From Wenjunlia vitaminophila DSM 41686 (GTDB lineage: Bacteria; Actinomycetota; Actinomycetes; Streptomycetales; Streptomycetaceae), in contig NZ_KB904650.1 in NCBI RefSeq assembly GCF_000380165.1, forward strand, positions 86,842-145,371: a DNA stretch of 58,530 nucleotides, read 5' to 3'. A model generated the notes under the pieces. It did no database searches and was not told where the DNA came from. It saw only the letters and a list, made by a program, of their open reading frames with translations. The position numbers were made by a program, and so were the translations under genes. Of this stretch, positions 1 through 8,721 are shown piece by piece; within the stretch, counting starts at the first letter, position 1, and the number at the start of each line of letters is the position of its first letter.

Positions 1-380
1 CCCTCCCACTTGGCGCGCCGCAACTCCGGGTCGAGCGGGTGGGTCGGGGTGAGGAGCTGCACGTTCGGCCCGATCTGCGCGTCCGCACCGATGGTGATCC
101 TGGCGACGTCCAGCAGCACCGCCCCGCAGTTCAGGAACGACCGGGGGCCGATGCTGATCTGGTACCCGTAGTCCACCCGCAACGGTGGCCGCACCACGAC
201 GCCCTCGCCGAGCTCCCCCAACAACTCGGCGAGCAACGCCCGCCGGGCGTCCAGGTCGTCGATCGACGAGGCGTTGAACCGGTCGGTGAGGATTGTCGCC
301 CGCCGCACGTCCGCCTCGAGCTCCGGGTCGTCGGCGATGTACAGCTCACCGGCGAGCATCCGCTCCTTCTGCCCTGCCAC
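1..380 (-). CDS. Sugar (maltose/galactoside-type) O-acetyltransferase, C-terminus cut by window edge
   Basis: The protein would transfer an acetyl group from acetyl-CoA to a sugar hydroxyl in the cytoplasm. The visible N-terminal two thirds begin with the mac-type segment (ERMLAGELYIADDPELEAD), followed by a left-handed beta-helix hexapeptide section (YGYQISIGPRSFLNCGAVLLD, then ARITIGADAQIGPNVQLLTP) and the family motif THPLDPELR. I chose the GTG start because it gives the seven extra residues before the MLAGELY motif that the family normally carries; an ATG 21 nt downstream is the alternative. The gene reads leftward off the window, so the C-terminus and stop are not visible. It is separated from its upstream neighbour by a short spacer and seems to be a single gene. 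Confidence 0.9.
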   Translation of the reverse strand, partial: MAGQKERMLAGELYIADDPELEADVRRATILTDRFNASSIDDLDARRALLAELLGELGEGVVVRPPLRVDYGYQISIGPRSFLNCGAVLLDVARITIGADAQIGPNVQLLTPTHPLDPELRRAKWE

Positions 381-494
381 CACTCGCCTCCCGGTCGTCC
401 GCCGTGGGTCCGCGGGCCAGTCTGGCAAACACCCCGCCCACCCCAGGCACGCCCCCACGCGAACGAGCGGGCCGAGCCGGCGCCGCGCGGGGCG

Positions 495-1508
495 TCACGT
501 CGCGCTCTGCGCCTTCGCCCCGGGGGCCTCCCCGGCGGCCAGCGGCACAACCCCCTCGACGCCCGCCCCGCCGTCCTGGTCCGCCCCGCCGTCCGGGCCC
601 GCCCCGTCCCCGGGGAGCCCGGCTTCCACCGCGGGCACGCCGACGACCTCCACCTGCGTGAACGGCGGTGTCCTCCACCACAGCCGCCGGCCGACGGCCA
701 GCCACGTCACCCAGCACAGCACGAGCAGCCCGGTGAGCCCCAGGAGGGTGTTGGAGGCGAACTCCAGCGCCGACGGGTGGTCCACCGTCGCCTTGTCCAC
801 CCAGTAGGGGCCGCCCCAGGTCCAGTCCATCGGCGCGTCCTCGGAGGTCTGCGCCCAGATGGTCCAGGCGAAGATCCGGCAGGCGCCGTACAGGAAGTAC
901 GCGTGGTACAGGGCCACCAGGAACCGGTCGGACATCCGCAGCCGACGCCGCATCCACCCCCAGGCCGGGTCGGCGGGATAGACCTTGTCGAAGAAGTACG
1001 ACGGGCGCAGCGTCCGCCAGTTGAGCAGCAGCATCGCCAGCCAGAACAGGTCCCAGGCCAGACCGAGGCTGCCGTAGTACGCCGCCGCGTCACCGTACCG
1101 GCCCTCCTGGGCGGCGTAGGCCCACATGCCGGTCGAGTAGTGCTGGGTGGTGAACGGGAAGAAGAGCATCACCCCGACGCTGTCGAAGCAGTCGGTGAGG
1201 GCGTGCGCCCACTGCCCGATCAGCAGCCCGAGCGCCCACTCGCGGCTCTTGAACAACCACAGCACCAGCAGCGCCAGCACCACGCCCCACATCGGGGTGT
1301 GGGTGAACCCGACACCGGGCCACCCCCGGTGGTAGTCCCAGGCGTGCTCCGGCTTGAAGGAGTACCCGAAGATCGAGAACCCGTAGACCGTGCCCTTGGT
1401 GCCCATGTCGGGCAGGAAGCAGCCCAGCAGGATCGCCAGGTAGGAGACCTTGGTCTTGGTGTGCCCGTGGAGGATGTAGCTCTCCAGCTCGTGGGCCGCC
1501 CAACTCAC
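495..1508 (-). CDS. YdjM-like membrane-bound metal-dependent hydrolase family protein
   Basis: This 337-residue integral membrane protein resembles the YdjM/DUF457 family of predicted membrane-bound metal-dependent hydrolases. The N-terminus has the family pattern of conserved polar residues before and between helices (HELESYILHGH, LGCFLPDMGTKG, FTHTPMWG, GQWAHALTDCFDS). His and Asp residues at the membrane face could hold a metal. Several further hydrophobic helices follow, and the last 60 residues are Gly/Ala/Pro-rich and probably disordered. The GTG start overlaps the stop codon of the small membrane protein upstream by four bases (GTGA), so the two are translationally coupled. The substrate is unknown and the hydrolase name rests on family resemblance only. 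Confidence 0.72.
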   Translation of the reverse strand: MSWAAHELESYILHGHTKTKVSYLAILLGCFLPDMGTKGTVYGFSIFGYSFKPEHAWDYHRGWPGVGFTHTPMWGVVLALLVLWLFKSREWALGLLIGQWAHALTDCFDSVGVMLFFPFTTQHYSTGMWAYAAQEGRYGDAAAYYGSLGLAWDLFWLAMLLLNWRTLRPSYFFDKVYPADPAWGWMRRRLRMSDRFLVALYHAYFLYGACRIFAWTIWAQTSEDAPMDWTWGGPYWVDKATVDHPSALEFASNTLLGLTGLLVLCWVTWLAVGRRLWWRTPPFTQVEVVGVPAVEAGLPGDGAGPDGGADQDGGAGVEGVVPLAAGEAPGAKAQSAT

Positions 1509-1753
1509 GTGTCCTGGCCTTCCCGGCCGTCAAGGCCCGCCCTGTCCTCTTCGTCCCGCCCCGTGCGGCGCCCCCACACCCGGTCCACGACCCACCCCGT
1601 CAGCACGATCGCGGCCACGGCCACCGCCGGCCCCCGGTTGAAGGTCAGGATGTTCCGGGTGAAGACCGCGCCCCCGGCGACGAGGATCACCACGGCGACG
1701 AGATAGCCCGCCACGTCACCCGCACGCGTGCGGGTCGCGGATCGTGACTTCAT
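1505..1753 (-). CDS. Small two-helix membrane protein coupled to YdjM-like gene
   Basis: This 82-residue protein has two predicted transmembrane helices (around GYLVAVVILVAGGAVF and GPAVAVAAIVLTGWVVD) and a charged C-terminal tail. I recognise no family. The ATG was chosen because the upstream part of the reading frame lacks coding character. Its last codons overlap the start of the YdjM-like gene, so the two probably form a two-gene operon and may act together in the membrane. Confidence 0.6.
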   Translation of the reverse strand: MKSRSATRTRAGDVAGYLVAVVILVAGGAVFTRNILTFNRGPAVAVAAIVLTGWVVDRVWGRRTGRDEEDRAGLDGREGQDT

Positions 1754-2026
1754 CAGATCCAGCCATCTCCCCCGTGTCGCCCCCGACCTCCCGTTGCGGT
1801 CGGATCCTACCGACCTCCACGCACCCGAACGCCCCAGGAGCCGGTTCGGCCAGCTCGCGGGGGCACTTCCCGGGTGCGGGAGGGCACCGCCCGTCGGGGG
1901 TGACGCGTCGAGGGCCGCTTCTGGCCCGGACGCGGGCCGGTGGGGCACGACTGAGGTCTTCCTCGACGACGCGACCCTCCGCGCCTAGCATGTGCCACCC
2001 CAGGAGTCCCATCAGGAGGACTGGCC

Positions 2027-3031
2027 GTGCTGGTGACCGAGTTCAGCACCGGGGACGTGGCACCACGGGACCGGTTCGCCTCGTTCGAGGCGTTCGCCAC
2101 CCAGTCGCACATACGCACCGTGCTGCGCAGCAACCAGCAGGACGACTTCCGGGCCCGGATGCGCGTACTGGAACTCGGGGAGCTCCAGGTGTCCGCACTC
2201 ACCTATCCGCACCTGGAAGTCGTGCGGACACCCAAACTGATCCGCCAGGGCGATCCCGAGGTCTACGAGATCAACTCCGTCCTCGCGGTCAGCGGCCGCA
2301 TGTCCCAGGACGGGCACGAGGCGACGTTCCGCAGCGGGGACCTGGTGTTGCTGGACAGTTCCCGGCCGTTCCGGGTGTGGCTCGACGCCGCCCCGGACCG
2401 CGTCGCCACGGTGGTCGCCCGGATTCCCCGCGCCCTGCTGCCCCTGCCCTGGACGGCCGTACGGCGACTGGTCGCCACTCCCATCCCCGCCACCCACGGC
2501 ATGAGCGGGGTGTTCCACCGCTGGTTGGCCGACCTCGCCGCCAACGCCGGCGGGTTCACCCCGGCCAACGTCCCGACCCTGGCCTCGATCACCACCGACC
2601 TGCTCACCAGTCTGCTCGGCCGTCACCTCGACACCGGGGAGACGATGACCCCGCAGTCCCGCAGACGCACCCTGCGGGTGCAGGTCCACGACTTCGTCCG
2701 CCAGCACCTCGGCGACCCCTCCCTGTCCCCCGTCACCCTCGCCGAGGCACACCGGGTGTCGGTCCGCTCCCTCCAGCAACTGTTCGCCGACGAGGGCACC
2801 ACGCCCGCGGCCTGGATACGCCACCTCCGCCTGGAACGCTGCCGCCACGACCTGGCCGACCCCCGCCTGAGCCTGCGCCCCGTCCACGCCGTCGCCGCCC
2901 GCTGGGGCTTCACCGACGCCGGCCACTTCAGCCGTGCCTTCCGCGCCGCCTACGGGGTCCCACCGCGGGACTACCGGCACCAGGCGCTCCGGGACGCCGA
3001 ACAGGAAACGGCCGGCACCTGGTGGCCGTGA
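2027..3031 (+). CDS. AraC-family transcriptional regulator (AraC-binding-like domain plus HTH)
   Basis: This 334-residue regulator has an N-terminal cupin-like sensing domain of the AraC_binding_2 type (about residues 10-190, with FEAFATQSH near the start) and a C-terminal double helix-turn-helix (about 225-325). Typical AraC features are LAEAHRVSVRSLQQLFADEG, WIRHLRLERCRHDL and the signature AARWGFTDAGHFSRAFRAAYG. The GTG start follows a strong ribosome-binding site (AGGAGGA) by six bases. The gene faces the NIPSNAP gene tail-to-tail, so its target is not obvious from position; the divergent small membrane/YdjM operon to the left is the most natural candidate. Confidence 0.9.
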   Translation: MLVTEFSTGDVAPRDRFASFEAFATQSHIRTVLRSNQQDDFRARMRVLELGELQVSALTYPHLEVVRTPKLIRQGDPEVYEINSVLAVSGRMSQDGHEATFRSGDLVLLDSSRPFRVWLDAAPDRVATVVARIPRALLPLPWTAVRRLVATPIPATHGMSGVFHRWLADLAANAGGFTPANVPTLASITTDLLTSLLGRHLDTGETMTPQSRRRTLRVQVHDFVRQHLGDPSLSPVTLAEAHRVSVRSLQQLFADEGTTPAAWIRHLRLERCRHDLADPRLSLRPVHAVAARWGFTDAGHFSRAFRAAYGVPPRDYRHQALRDAEQETAGTWWP

Positions 3032-3056
3032 CGGCGGCCCGTCGGCACGGCACCGC

Positions 3057-3812
3057 TCAGCGCAACAGCGAACGGGCCGTCGGCGCCAGCAGCAGCCGCT
3101 CCACCGGGGCGGCGAGGCGTTCCCGCAGCGCCGGCAGCACCTGCGCGTTCCACCGTCCGCACCGCGCCAACCGCTCCTCGGCGGACCGCCGCCGTTCCGC
3201 GTCGGGGAACGCCGCGAACCAGACGAAGACGTGCTCCCCCTCCCGCACCGGCAGCCGGGGGAAGGTGTTCTCGGCCGGCTCCGTCTCGAACCAGGCCACC
3301 GGGACGATGCCGGCCTCGGCCAACACCGGCCGGACCCGTTCCAGGAAGAAGGCGACGAAGTCGTCGTCCACCGGCCGGTCACAGCGGCAGATCGTCGCGG
3401 TGAGGCGGGAGGCGGGCACCCGCGCCGTCCCCACCGGCGGCCGGGTCTCCGGCAGGGGGAACCCGGAGCCCCGGGACACCGGCCGCAGCAGCAGCACGTC
3501 GGAGGAGTCCACCATGGTGGCGTTGGCCGCCGCGCGGTGCGCCGCCCAGGCGGCACCCCGCAGGTAGAAGGCGGTCAACGCCGCCGCCCGGGCCTCCATG
3601 CCCGCGAAGGCGCGCACCCACACGAACCTGTCCGGGTCCTCCTCGTCCCGGAACTGGCCCACGACCCGCATGCCGACGTCCTCCTGCGTCTCCACGAACT
3701 CGCGGTCGAAGAGATCGACCAGCGTCTCCCGGGCACCGGGGTGGAGCGTGTACTGCCTCAGCTCGACCACGGGCCAGTGCTCCCTGGTCGTTCGCCGCGC
3801 CGTGTCACTCAT
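3057..3812 (-). CDS. NIPSNAP-family protein
   Basis: This 251-residue soluble protein has two tandem ferredoxin-like NIPSNAP/dimeric alpha-beta barrel halves. The first begins at VELRQYTLHPGARETLVDLF and the second around ATICRCDRPVDDDFVAFFLE, each with the typical Gln-Tyr-Thr or equivalent strand followed by a helix. The ATG start has a GGAG ribosome-binding site 10 bases upstream. NIPSNAP proteins often accompany oxidoreductases or regulators but have no fixed reaction, so no enzymatic role is assigned. The gene is divergent from the GlxA-type regulator, which makes it a plausible target of that regulator. Confidence 0.85.
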   Translation of the reverse strand: MSDTARRTTREHWPVVELRQYTLHPGARETLVDLFDREFVETQEDVGMRVVGQFRDEEDPDRFVWVRAFAGMEARAAALTAFYLRGAAWAAHRAAANATMVDSSDVLLLRPVSRGSGFPLPETRPPVGTARVPASRLTATICRCDRPVDDDFVAFFLERVRPVLAEAGIVPVAWFETEPAENTFPRLPVREGEHVFVWFAAFPDAERRRSAEERLARCGRWNAQVLPALRERLAAPVERLLLAPTARSLLR

Positions 3813-4006
3813 CGTGGTGCTCCTGCCGTTCTCGCCGTGGGTCGTTCCGGAGACGTCCCCGCCGGGCACGGCATCCCGGTCCGGCGGCGCCCGGCGAGCG
3901 CGCTGCGCGTCGAACGGGCCACGGTGAGCCTGGCAGCCCCGTCCCCCGGCCACGAGTGGCGGGACTGCCGATCCCCGCACGGTTCCTGCCACCTACCCTG
4001 GGGCCC

Positions 4007-4984
4007 ATGACGACCGGCTCCGTGGCCGTCGCGCTGATCGACGGCATGCCCCTGTACGAACTGGGCATCGTCTGCGAGGTCTTCGGCCCCAGCCGCACCG
4101 ACCTCGCCGACCCCTGGTACGAGCTGCGCCTGTGCGCCGACCGGGCGGGCGACGGCGCCCGCTCGGAGTTCGGCTTCACGATCGGCACCCGGCACGGCCT
4201 CGACGAGCTGGTGCGCGCCGACACCGTCATCGTTCCGGCGCTGCCGTACGTCCACGTGGAGACCGAACAGCCGGTCCCCCAGGCGCTGGTCGAAGCGCTG
4301 GTCGAGGCCGGCCGGGCCGGCGCCCGGATGGTGTCGCTGTGCAGCGGGGCCTTCGCCCTGGCCGCCGCGGGCCTGCTCGACGGCCGACGCGCCGCCACCC
4401 ACTGGATGTACGCCGACGCCCTGGCCCGGCGGCACCCCCGGGTACGGGTGGACGCCTCCGTGCTGTACGTCGACGAGGGCACGGTGCTCACCAGCGCCGG
4501 CCGCAGCGCGGCGCTCGACCTGTGCCTGCACCTGGTCCGCGGCGACCTCGGCGCGGACGTCGCCAACCAGGTGGCCCGCCGCATGGTCATCCCGTCCCAC
4601 CGCCCCGGTGGCCAGGCCCAGTTCGTGGACCTCGCCGTCCCGCGCACCGACGACGCCGGCCTCGGACCCGTCCTGCACTGGGCGACCACCCACCTGGACC
4701 GCCCCCTGACCGTCGCCGACCTGGCCCGGCGGGCCCGGATGAGCCCCCGCACCTTCGCCCGGCGCTTCCTCGCCACCACCGGCACCACCCCGCTGCGGTG
4801 GCTGCTGGGCCAACGCGTCAGCCACGCCCGTCACCTGCTGGAGTCCACCGACCTGACCATCGACCAGGTCGGCGTCCGCAGCGGACTCGGCTCGGCCGCC
4901 AACCTCCGCCGCCACTTCGCCGCCCAGGTCGGCGCGACCCCCACCGAGTACCGCCGAGCCTTCCGCACGGGGTCGGGCGCCTGA
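4007..4984 (+). CDS. GlxA-family transcriptional regulator (DJ-1/PfpI domain plus AraC HTH)
   Basis: This 325-residue protein combines a DJ-1/PfpI-like glutamine-amidotransferase fold (about 5-175) with an AraC-type DNA-binding domain (about 220-320). The nucleophile-elbow equivalent is VSLCSGAFALAAAGLLDGRRAATHW, a GlxA-family hallmark. The HTH part is well preserved (LARRARMSPRTFARRFLATTG, VGVRSGLGSAANLRRHFA). The chosen ATG has no ribosome-binding site; instead a TACCCT hexamer ends seven bases before it, so the mRNA is probably leaderless. An imperfect dyad (TGGC, six bases, GCCG at 3957-3970) lies just upstream and could be an autoregulatory site. It is divergent from the NIPSNAP gene. 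Confidence 0.9.
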   Translation: MTTGSVAVALIDGMPLYELGIVCEVFGPSRTDLADPWYELRLCADRAGDGARSEFGFTIGTRHGLDELVRADTVIVPALPYVHVETEQPVPQALVEALVEAGRAGARMVSLCSGAFALAAAGLLDGRRAATHWMYADALARRHPRVRVDASVLYVDEGTVLTSAGRSAALDLCLHLVRGDLGADVANQVARRMVIPSHRPGGQAQFVDLAVPRTDDAGLGPVLHWATTHLDRPLTVADLARRARMSPRTFARRFLATTGTTPLRWLLGQRVSHARHLLESTDLTIDQVGVRSGLGSAANLRRHFAAQVGATPTEYRRAFRTGSGA

Positions 4985-5061
4985 CCTCCCGTTCGGGTCC
5001 GCGTCCGTCGCGGCGGGGCCGGCGGGGGCGCGCACAGGGGTTGGGCGGCAGGGGCGCACCG

Positions 5062-5469
5062 TCACGCCGTTCGTCCACCCCCGTCCAGCGTGAAGACCAG
5101 GCTCTTGCCGGACACGGTGCGCTCGGTGCGCCACCCGGGGGCCAACCGGTCGAGCAGCACCAGCCCCCGGCCCCCCTCGGCCAGCTCCGCGACGGGCGGC
5201 CGGCACGGCAGCGCGGGCCCTCGGTCGTGCACCTCCACCTGGACGCTCCCGTCCAGCGGTGAAGGCGAGTGGCACAGCAGGTAGAAGCCGCTGCCGTCCG
5301 CGTGCCGCACCGCGTTGGTCGCCACCTCGGAGACCAGCAGCTCCACCACGTCGCCGTCGATCCACGGGTAGGCGGCGTACGCCAGGGCCGCCCCACGCCT
5401 GGCCCGGGCGACCGCCTCGGCCCTGCGGGGATACCTCCCGACCAACAGGACGTGCCTGCGCTCATCCAT
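5062..5469 (-). CDS. Anti-sigma-factor-type ATP-binding protein (HATPase_c_2)
   Basis: This 135-residue protein belongs to the large actinomycete group of single-domain GHKL ATPases related to SpoIIAB/RsbW. It has the N box (LLVSEVATNAVRHAD), a degenerate G1 box (VHDRGPALP) and the G2-like ELAEGGRGLVLLDRL. Such proteins bind sigma factors or anti-anti-sigma factors as switches. I preferred the ATG with the GGAGGGG ribosome-binding site six bases upstream; a GTG 21 bases earlier lacks one. The neighbouring divergent XRE/DUF397 pair is the usual company of these ATPases in Streptomyces, which supports a shared regulatory module. Confidence 0.88.
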   Translation of the reverse strand: MDERRHVLLVGRYPRRAEAVARARRGAALAYAAYPWIDGDVVELLVSEVATNAVRHADGSGFYLLCHSPSPLDGSVQVEVHDRGPALPCRPPVAELAEGGRGLVLLDRLAPGWRTERTVSGKSLVFTLDGGGRTA

Positions 5470-5577
5470 CAACAGCCCCTCCAGCCGCACGGACGGACCT
5501 CGGGGTCCGACCGGACACGATCAGGAATACACCCACAGCAATCACTCAGCGACACTGTGTGTACAATCCACAGCATG

Positions 5578-5589
5578 GGTCACGTGACC
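5578..5589. promoter_or_regulatory. Perfect 12-bp palindrome in the ATPase/XRE divergent intergenic region
   Basis: GGTCACGTGACC is a perfect palindrome 118 bases before the XRE start codon. A TACAAT hexamer (5562-5567) that could serve as a plus-strand -10 element lies just before it. The 240-base region between the two divergent genes holds no gene. The palindrome is a candidate operator for the XRE regulator itself, but no consensus is available to test this here. Confidence 0.35.
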
Positions 5590-5707
5590 AGTCACGCGCA
5601 AGCACAGATGAAGAAGCCCCCCTGAAGGTGGTAATCCTCCGGGTAGTTGGGCACAGGAGGGCTACCCTGACCGCGTACCGCAGCGCGTCAACCAGGGAGG
5701 GAGGGTT

Positions 5708-6580
5708 GTGTCCGTCAATATCAACACGAACACGATCTTCACCATGCGCGACGTAGGAGACGAACTTCAACGCATGCGAACGCGCGCCGGTCTGCGACAG
5801 GAAGACGCGGCCGCAATGTTGAATGTGTCGCGATACACCGTCAGCAAGATCGAACGGGGCAGGGCATTCCCCACAGAACAGCAACTCACCAGGCTGCTCT
5901 CCCTGTACGAAGCGAGCGTCGAGGAACGTGCTGCTGTTCAAGCGAAGATCGACCAAGGTAAGTCGTACGGCCGAGCCTGGTGGGAACAAGCGAGTTTCCG
6001 TAGGCACTTCCATGGCGACACCTACCGGTACTTCTACATCGAAGATGCAGCCGAGCGATTGTTCGTCCACTCAGGCACCTATGTTCCCGGGCTGCTCCAG
6101 ACGCGCGAGTACGTGGAGGCCATCACCGCCTTCGCGCAGAAACAAGAGAGTGCCGAGCGCCGTGAGGTGTTCACCGAGTCTCGAATGCGGAGGAAGGCGA
6201 TCCTGACCAGACGCCGTCCCGTCCTGTTGGACGCCCTGTGTCTGGAGTCGGCGCTGCGTGCACTCGTTGGTGGACTGCAGGTGATGCGTAACCAGCTCGA
6301 GTACTTGCTCAGCTTGGCGGCGAGCCCCAACGTCACCCTGCGAGTCATCCCTTACTCAGCCGGAGCCGCCAGCACCTCCGGCTCCCCCTTCACCATCGTG
6401 GACTTTCCCGGACCAGAGAACAACAGCGTCGTCTCACAGGAGAAGGTTACGGGCGAAGTGCTTAGCGATGCTCCTGCCGAGGTCCGGCAGGCAAGGCGCA
6501 AGTTCGCAGACCTCGCGGAACACGCGTTGAGCCCACAGGAGAGCGTCCGCCGCATCGAAGAAATCAAGAGGGAGTTGTGA
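5708..6580 (+). CDS. XRE-family regulator with DUF5753 domain
   Basis: This 290-residue protein has an N-terminal helix-turn-helix (about 15-70, ELQRMRTRAGLRQEDAAAMLNVSRYTVSKIERGR) and a C-terminal DUF5753 domain (about 90-280) with the hallmark VPGLLQTREYVEA and a late RVIPYSAG / FTIVDFPG region. The family is abundant in Streptomyces and usually sits directly before a DUF397 gene, as here. The GTG start is preceded by a purine-rich AGGGAGGGAGG ribosome-binding site. Codon use is less GC-biased than in the surrounding genes. The stop codon overlaps the start of the DUF397 gene (TGATG), so the pair is co-translated. Confidence 0.93.
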   Translation: MSVNINTNTIFTMRDVGDELQRMRTRAGLRQEDAAAMLNVSRYTVSKIERGRAFPTEQQLTRLLSLYEASVEERAAVQAKIDQGKSYGRAWWEQASFRRHFHGDTYRYFYIEDAAERLFVHSGTYVPGLLQTREYVEAITAFAQKQESAERREVFTESRMRRKAILTRRRPVLLDALCLESALRALVGGLQVMRNQLEYLLSLAASPNVTLRVIPYSAGAASTSGSPFTIVDFPGPENNSVVSQEKVTGEVLSDAPAEVRQARRKFADLAEHALSPQESVRRIEEIKREL

Positions 6581-6813
6581 TGAAGCACGAGAAGGAAGAG
6601 CTCTATCTCGCGCCACTGAACGGCCAGTGGATCAAATCTGCCCACAGCGCGGGCAACGGGGGTGACTGTGTCCAACTGATGGCGATAGACGGCGGCGTGG
6701 CCCTCGGCGACTCCAAGAGCCCCGAACGCGAGCCGCTCCGCTACACCCACGCCGAACTCGCCGCGTTCCTGCACGCCGCGAAGGCCGGGGAGTTCGACCA
6801 CCTCGTCGGCTGA
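6580..6813 (+). CDS. DUF397 domain-containing protein
   Basis: This 77-residue protein shows the DUF397 pattern W-x-K-S-x-x-S-x-x-x-x-x-x-C-V (here WIKSAHSAGNGGDCVQL) and the later ALGDSKSPE and F-x-x-F segments. These small proteins pair genetically with XRE/DUF5753 regulators, probably as partner or antagonist. Its ATG shares a base with the upstream stop codon. A GTG three bases earlier is an equally legal start. Confidence 0.92.
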   Translation: MKHEKEELYLAPLNGQWIKSAHSAGNGGDCVQLMAIDGGVALGDSKSPEREPLRYTHAELAAFLHAAKAGEFDHLVG

Positions 6814-6901
6814 GTACTCCAGCCGCGGTCACGGGGTCGATGGCCACGGCGGCGGTAGCGGCCGAACCGGGCTCGGTGCCGAACGGGCCCGGTATTCCGG
6901 A

Positions 6902-7054
6902 AGGCCGAACGGTGGACCGGCCCTGTTCGACGCCCATGCCGGACTGGGAATCCCGATGGCGCCCGCCTCTTCAACGGAGATCATGCTGCCGAGCGGCCTG
7001 GCTCCGCACTTCAACGAGGTACCGGAACCGAAGGCGGGCAAGAACCGGCTCCAC
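6902..7054 (+). pseudogene. Remnant of a glyoxalase/VOC-domain protein
   Basis: In one frame the otherwise gene-free stretch encodes PHFNEVPEPKAGKNRLH, preceded by LFDAHAGLGIP. This closely resembles the conserved strand-turn (F-x-x-V-P-E-P-K-x-x-K-N-R-x-H-x-D) of Glyoxalase_6/VOC proteins, but the following LDL strand is replaced by unrelated residues and there is no plausible start. I read it as a fragment of a decayed VOC gene. The remainder of 6814-7134 shows nothing else I can support. Confidence 0.4.
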
Positions 7055-7134
7055 AGGCGTGGCACCCGGCATCGGGAGGTCTGGCGGGCCCCGACGCCAT
7101 GTCATGGCTCGGCCCCGGGGGCGCCAGCGGGTCG

Positions 7135-8721
7135 TCAGGGGACGGCTCCCGGTCCGGGGCTCGCCGTCGCGGCCACGAGCGAGACGCTGGACGGGTGCCT
7201 CGGCTCGGTCAGGACCTGGTGGGTGGGCCCCTGCTCGACGAGTTCTCCGGCGTCCAGGACGGCCACGCGGTGGGCCAGGCGCGCCGTGTCCATGTCGTGG
7301 GTGATCAGGACCAGGGACAGCCCGTCGCGGTCGCCGAGCAGTCCCCTGAGGGTGGCGAGGACGCCGCGACGGGCGACCGTGTCGAGGCCGGAGGTGATCT
7401 CGTCGCAGATGAGGACACGGGGGCGGGCGAGCAGGGCGCGGGCGAGCGCGGCACGTTGGAGTTCGCCGCCGGAGAGCTGCCGGACGCCCCTGTGTGCCAG
7501 GTCCTCCGGCAGTCCGAGGCGGGCCAGGGTCGCCAGGGCCTCCTGCCGGGCCGTTTCCGGGGCGGCGCCGCGCAGGCGTGTCGCGGTGCGGGCGACCTGG
7601 TCGAGGACCGGGCGGTGTTCGTCGAAGGCGGCACGCGCGTCCTGGAAGACGTACTGCACGGCCGCGAGCTCCGCACGGCTGCGGCCGCGCAGACTGCGGG
7701 GCAGTGCGCTGCCGTCGAGGAGGACCTCTCCGTCGTGGTCGCGGTGGAGCCCGGCCAGGCAACGGGCGAGGGTGGTCTTGCCGCTGCCCGAGCGGCCCAC
7801 GACGGCGAGGCATTCGCCCGTGCGCAGGTCGAGTGCGGGGACGCGCAGCGCCACCGCCGTGCCGCGCGTGCCGTCGCGGTGTCGGGCGGTGAGGTTCCTG
7901 ACCCGCAGGACGGGCAGTCCGGTGCCGTCCGGGACGCCGGGCCGCGGGACCTCCGGCGGTTCGCGGAGCAGTTCCCGCGTCCACTGCTGCTGGGGTGCCA
8001 GCCACAGGCGTGGGGCCGGGCCGGACTCCACGACGCGGCCCGCGCGCATGACGTGGACCTCGTCGGCGAGTGCTCGGACGACGTCGAGGTCGTGGCTCAG
8101 GAGGACGACGGAGATCCCGCGTTCCGCGACGTCCGCCAGTTGGTTGACGACGCGGTTCTTGGTCAGGGCGTCCTGGCCGGTGGTGGGTTCGTCGGCGACG
8201 ATGACGCGGGCGCCGAGCAGGAGGGCCTGGGCGAGCACGACGCGTTGCTGCTGACCGCCGGAGAGCTGGTGCGGGTAGCGCCGCAACAGGGCTTCGCCGT
8301 CGGGGATCTGTGCCTCGGCGAGGGCCCGCAGGACGCGTTGGCGGGCCGCCGTCCCGCGCCGGGCGCGCGGCAGGTCCCGCACCTGGGCGCGGGCGATGTC
8401 GGTCAGGAGGGCGGAGATCCGGCGGGCGGGGTTGAGCACGGTCGCCGGGTGCTGGGGGACGTAGCCGGCCGGGCCGCCGGCGCCCACGCGCACGTCGCCG
8501 GTGACCCGGGCGCCGGGCGGGTACTCGCCGAGCAGGGCGAGGCCGGTGGTGGTCTTGCCGCTTCCGGAGGCGCCCACCAGGGCCGTGACCCTGCCGGGCA
8601 GGGCCCGGAGGCTCACTCCGTCAACGATCGCCCTGCCGCCGATCTCGACGCGCAGTTCGCGGACCTCGGCCACGGGGGCCGCGGCGCCGTTCCGTTCCGT
8701 GGGGTCGTCGTCTGTGCTCAC
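7135..8721 (-). CDS. Fused double ATP-binding subunit of Dpp/Opp-like ABC importer
   Basis: This 528-residue cytoplasmic protein contains two complete ABC ATPase domains in tandem, equivalent to DppD+DppF or CntD+CntF. The first has Walker A GASGSGKTT, signature LSGGQQQRV and Walker B VIVADEPT. The second has GRSGSGKTT, LSGGELQRA and VLICDEITSGLD. It powers import of the solute captured by the binding protein encoded upstream. The GTG start overlaps the stop of the second permease by four bases. As last gene of the operon it ends near 7135 without an obvious hairpin. The fusion itself is common in actinomycetes. Confidence 0.93.
   Translation of the reverse strand: MSTDDDPTERNGAAAPVAEVRELRVEIGGRAIVDGVSLRALPGRVTALVGASGSGKTTTGLALLGEYPPGARVTGDVRVGAGGPAGYVPQHPATVLNPARRISALLTDIARAQVRDLPRARRGTAARQRVLRALAEAQIPDGEALLRRYPHQLSGGQQQRVVLAQALLLGARVIVADEPTTGQDALTKNRVVNQLADVAERGISVVLLSHDLDVVRALADEVHVMRAGRVVESGPAPRLWLAPQQQWTRELLREPPEVPRPGVPDGTGLPVLRVRNLTARHRDGTRGTAVALRVPALDLRTGECLAVVGRSGSGKTTLARCLAGLHRDHDGEVLLDGSALPRSLRGRSRAELAAVQYVFQDARAAFDEHRPVLDQVARTATRLRGAAPETARQEALATLARLGLPEDLAHRGVRQLSGGELQRAALARALLARPRVLICDEITSGLDTVARRGVLATLRGLLGDRDGLSLVLITHDMDTARLAHRVAVLDAGELVEQGPTHQVLTEPRHPSSVSLVAATASPGPGAVP

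Noticed and set aside
1744-3567. Long plus-strand open frame across the AraC and NIPSNAP genes
   Set aside because: The translation is Arg/Pro-rich and lacks any motif, while the overlapping AraC and NIPSNAP frames are clear.
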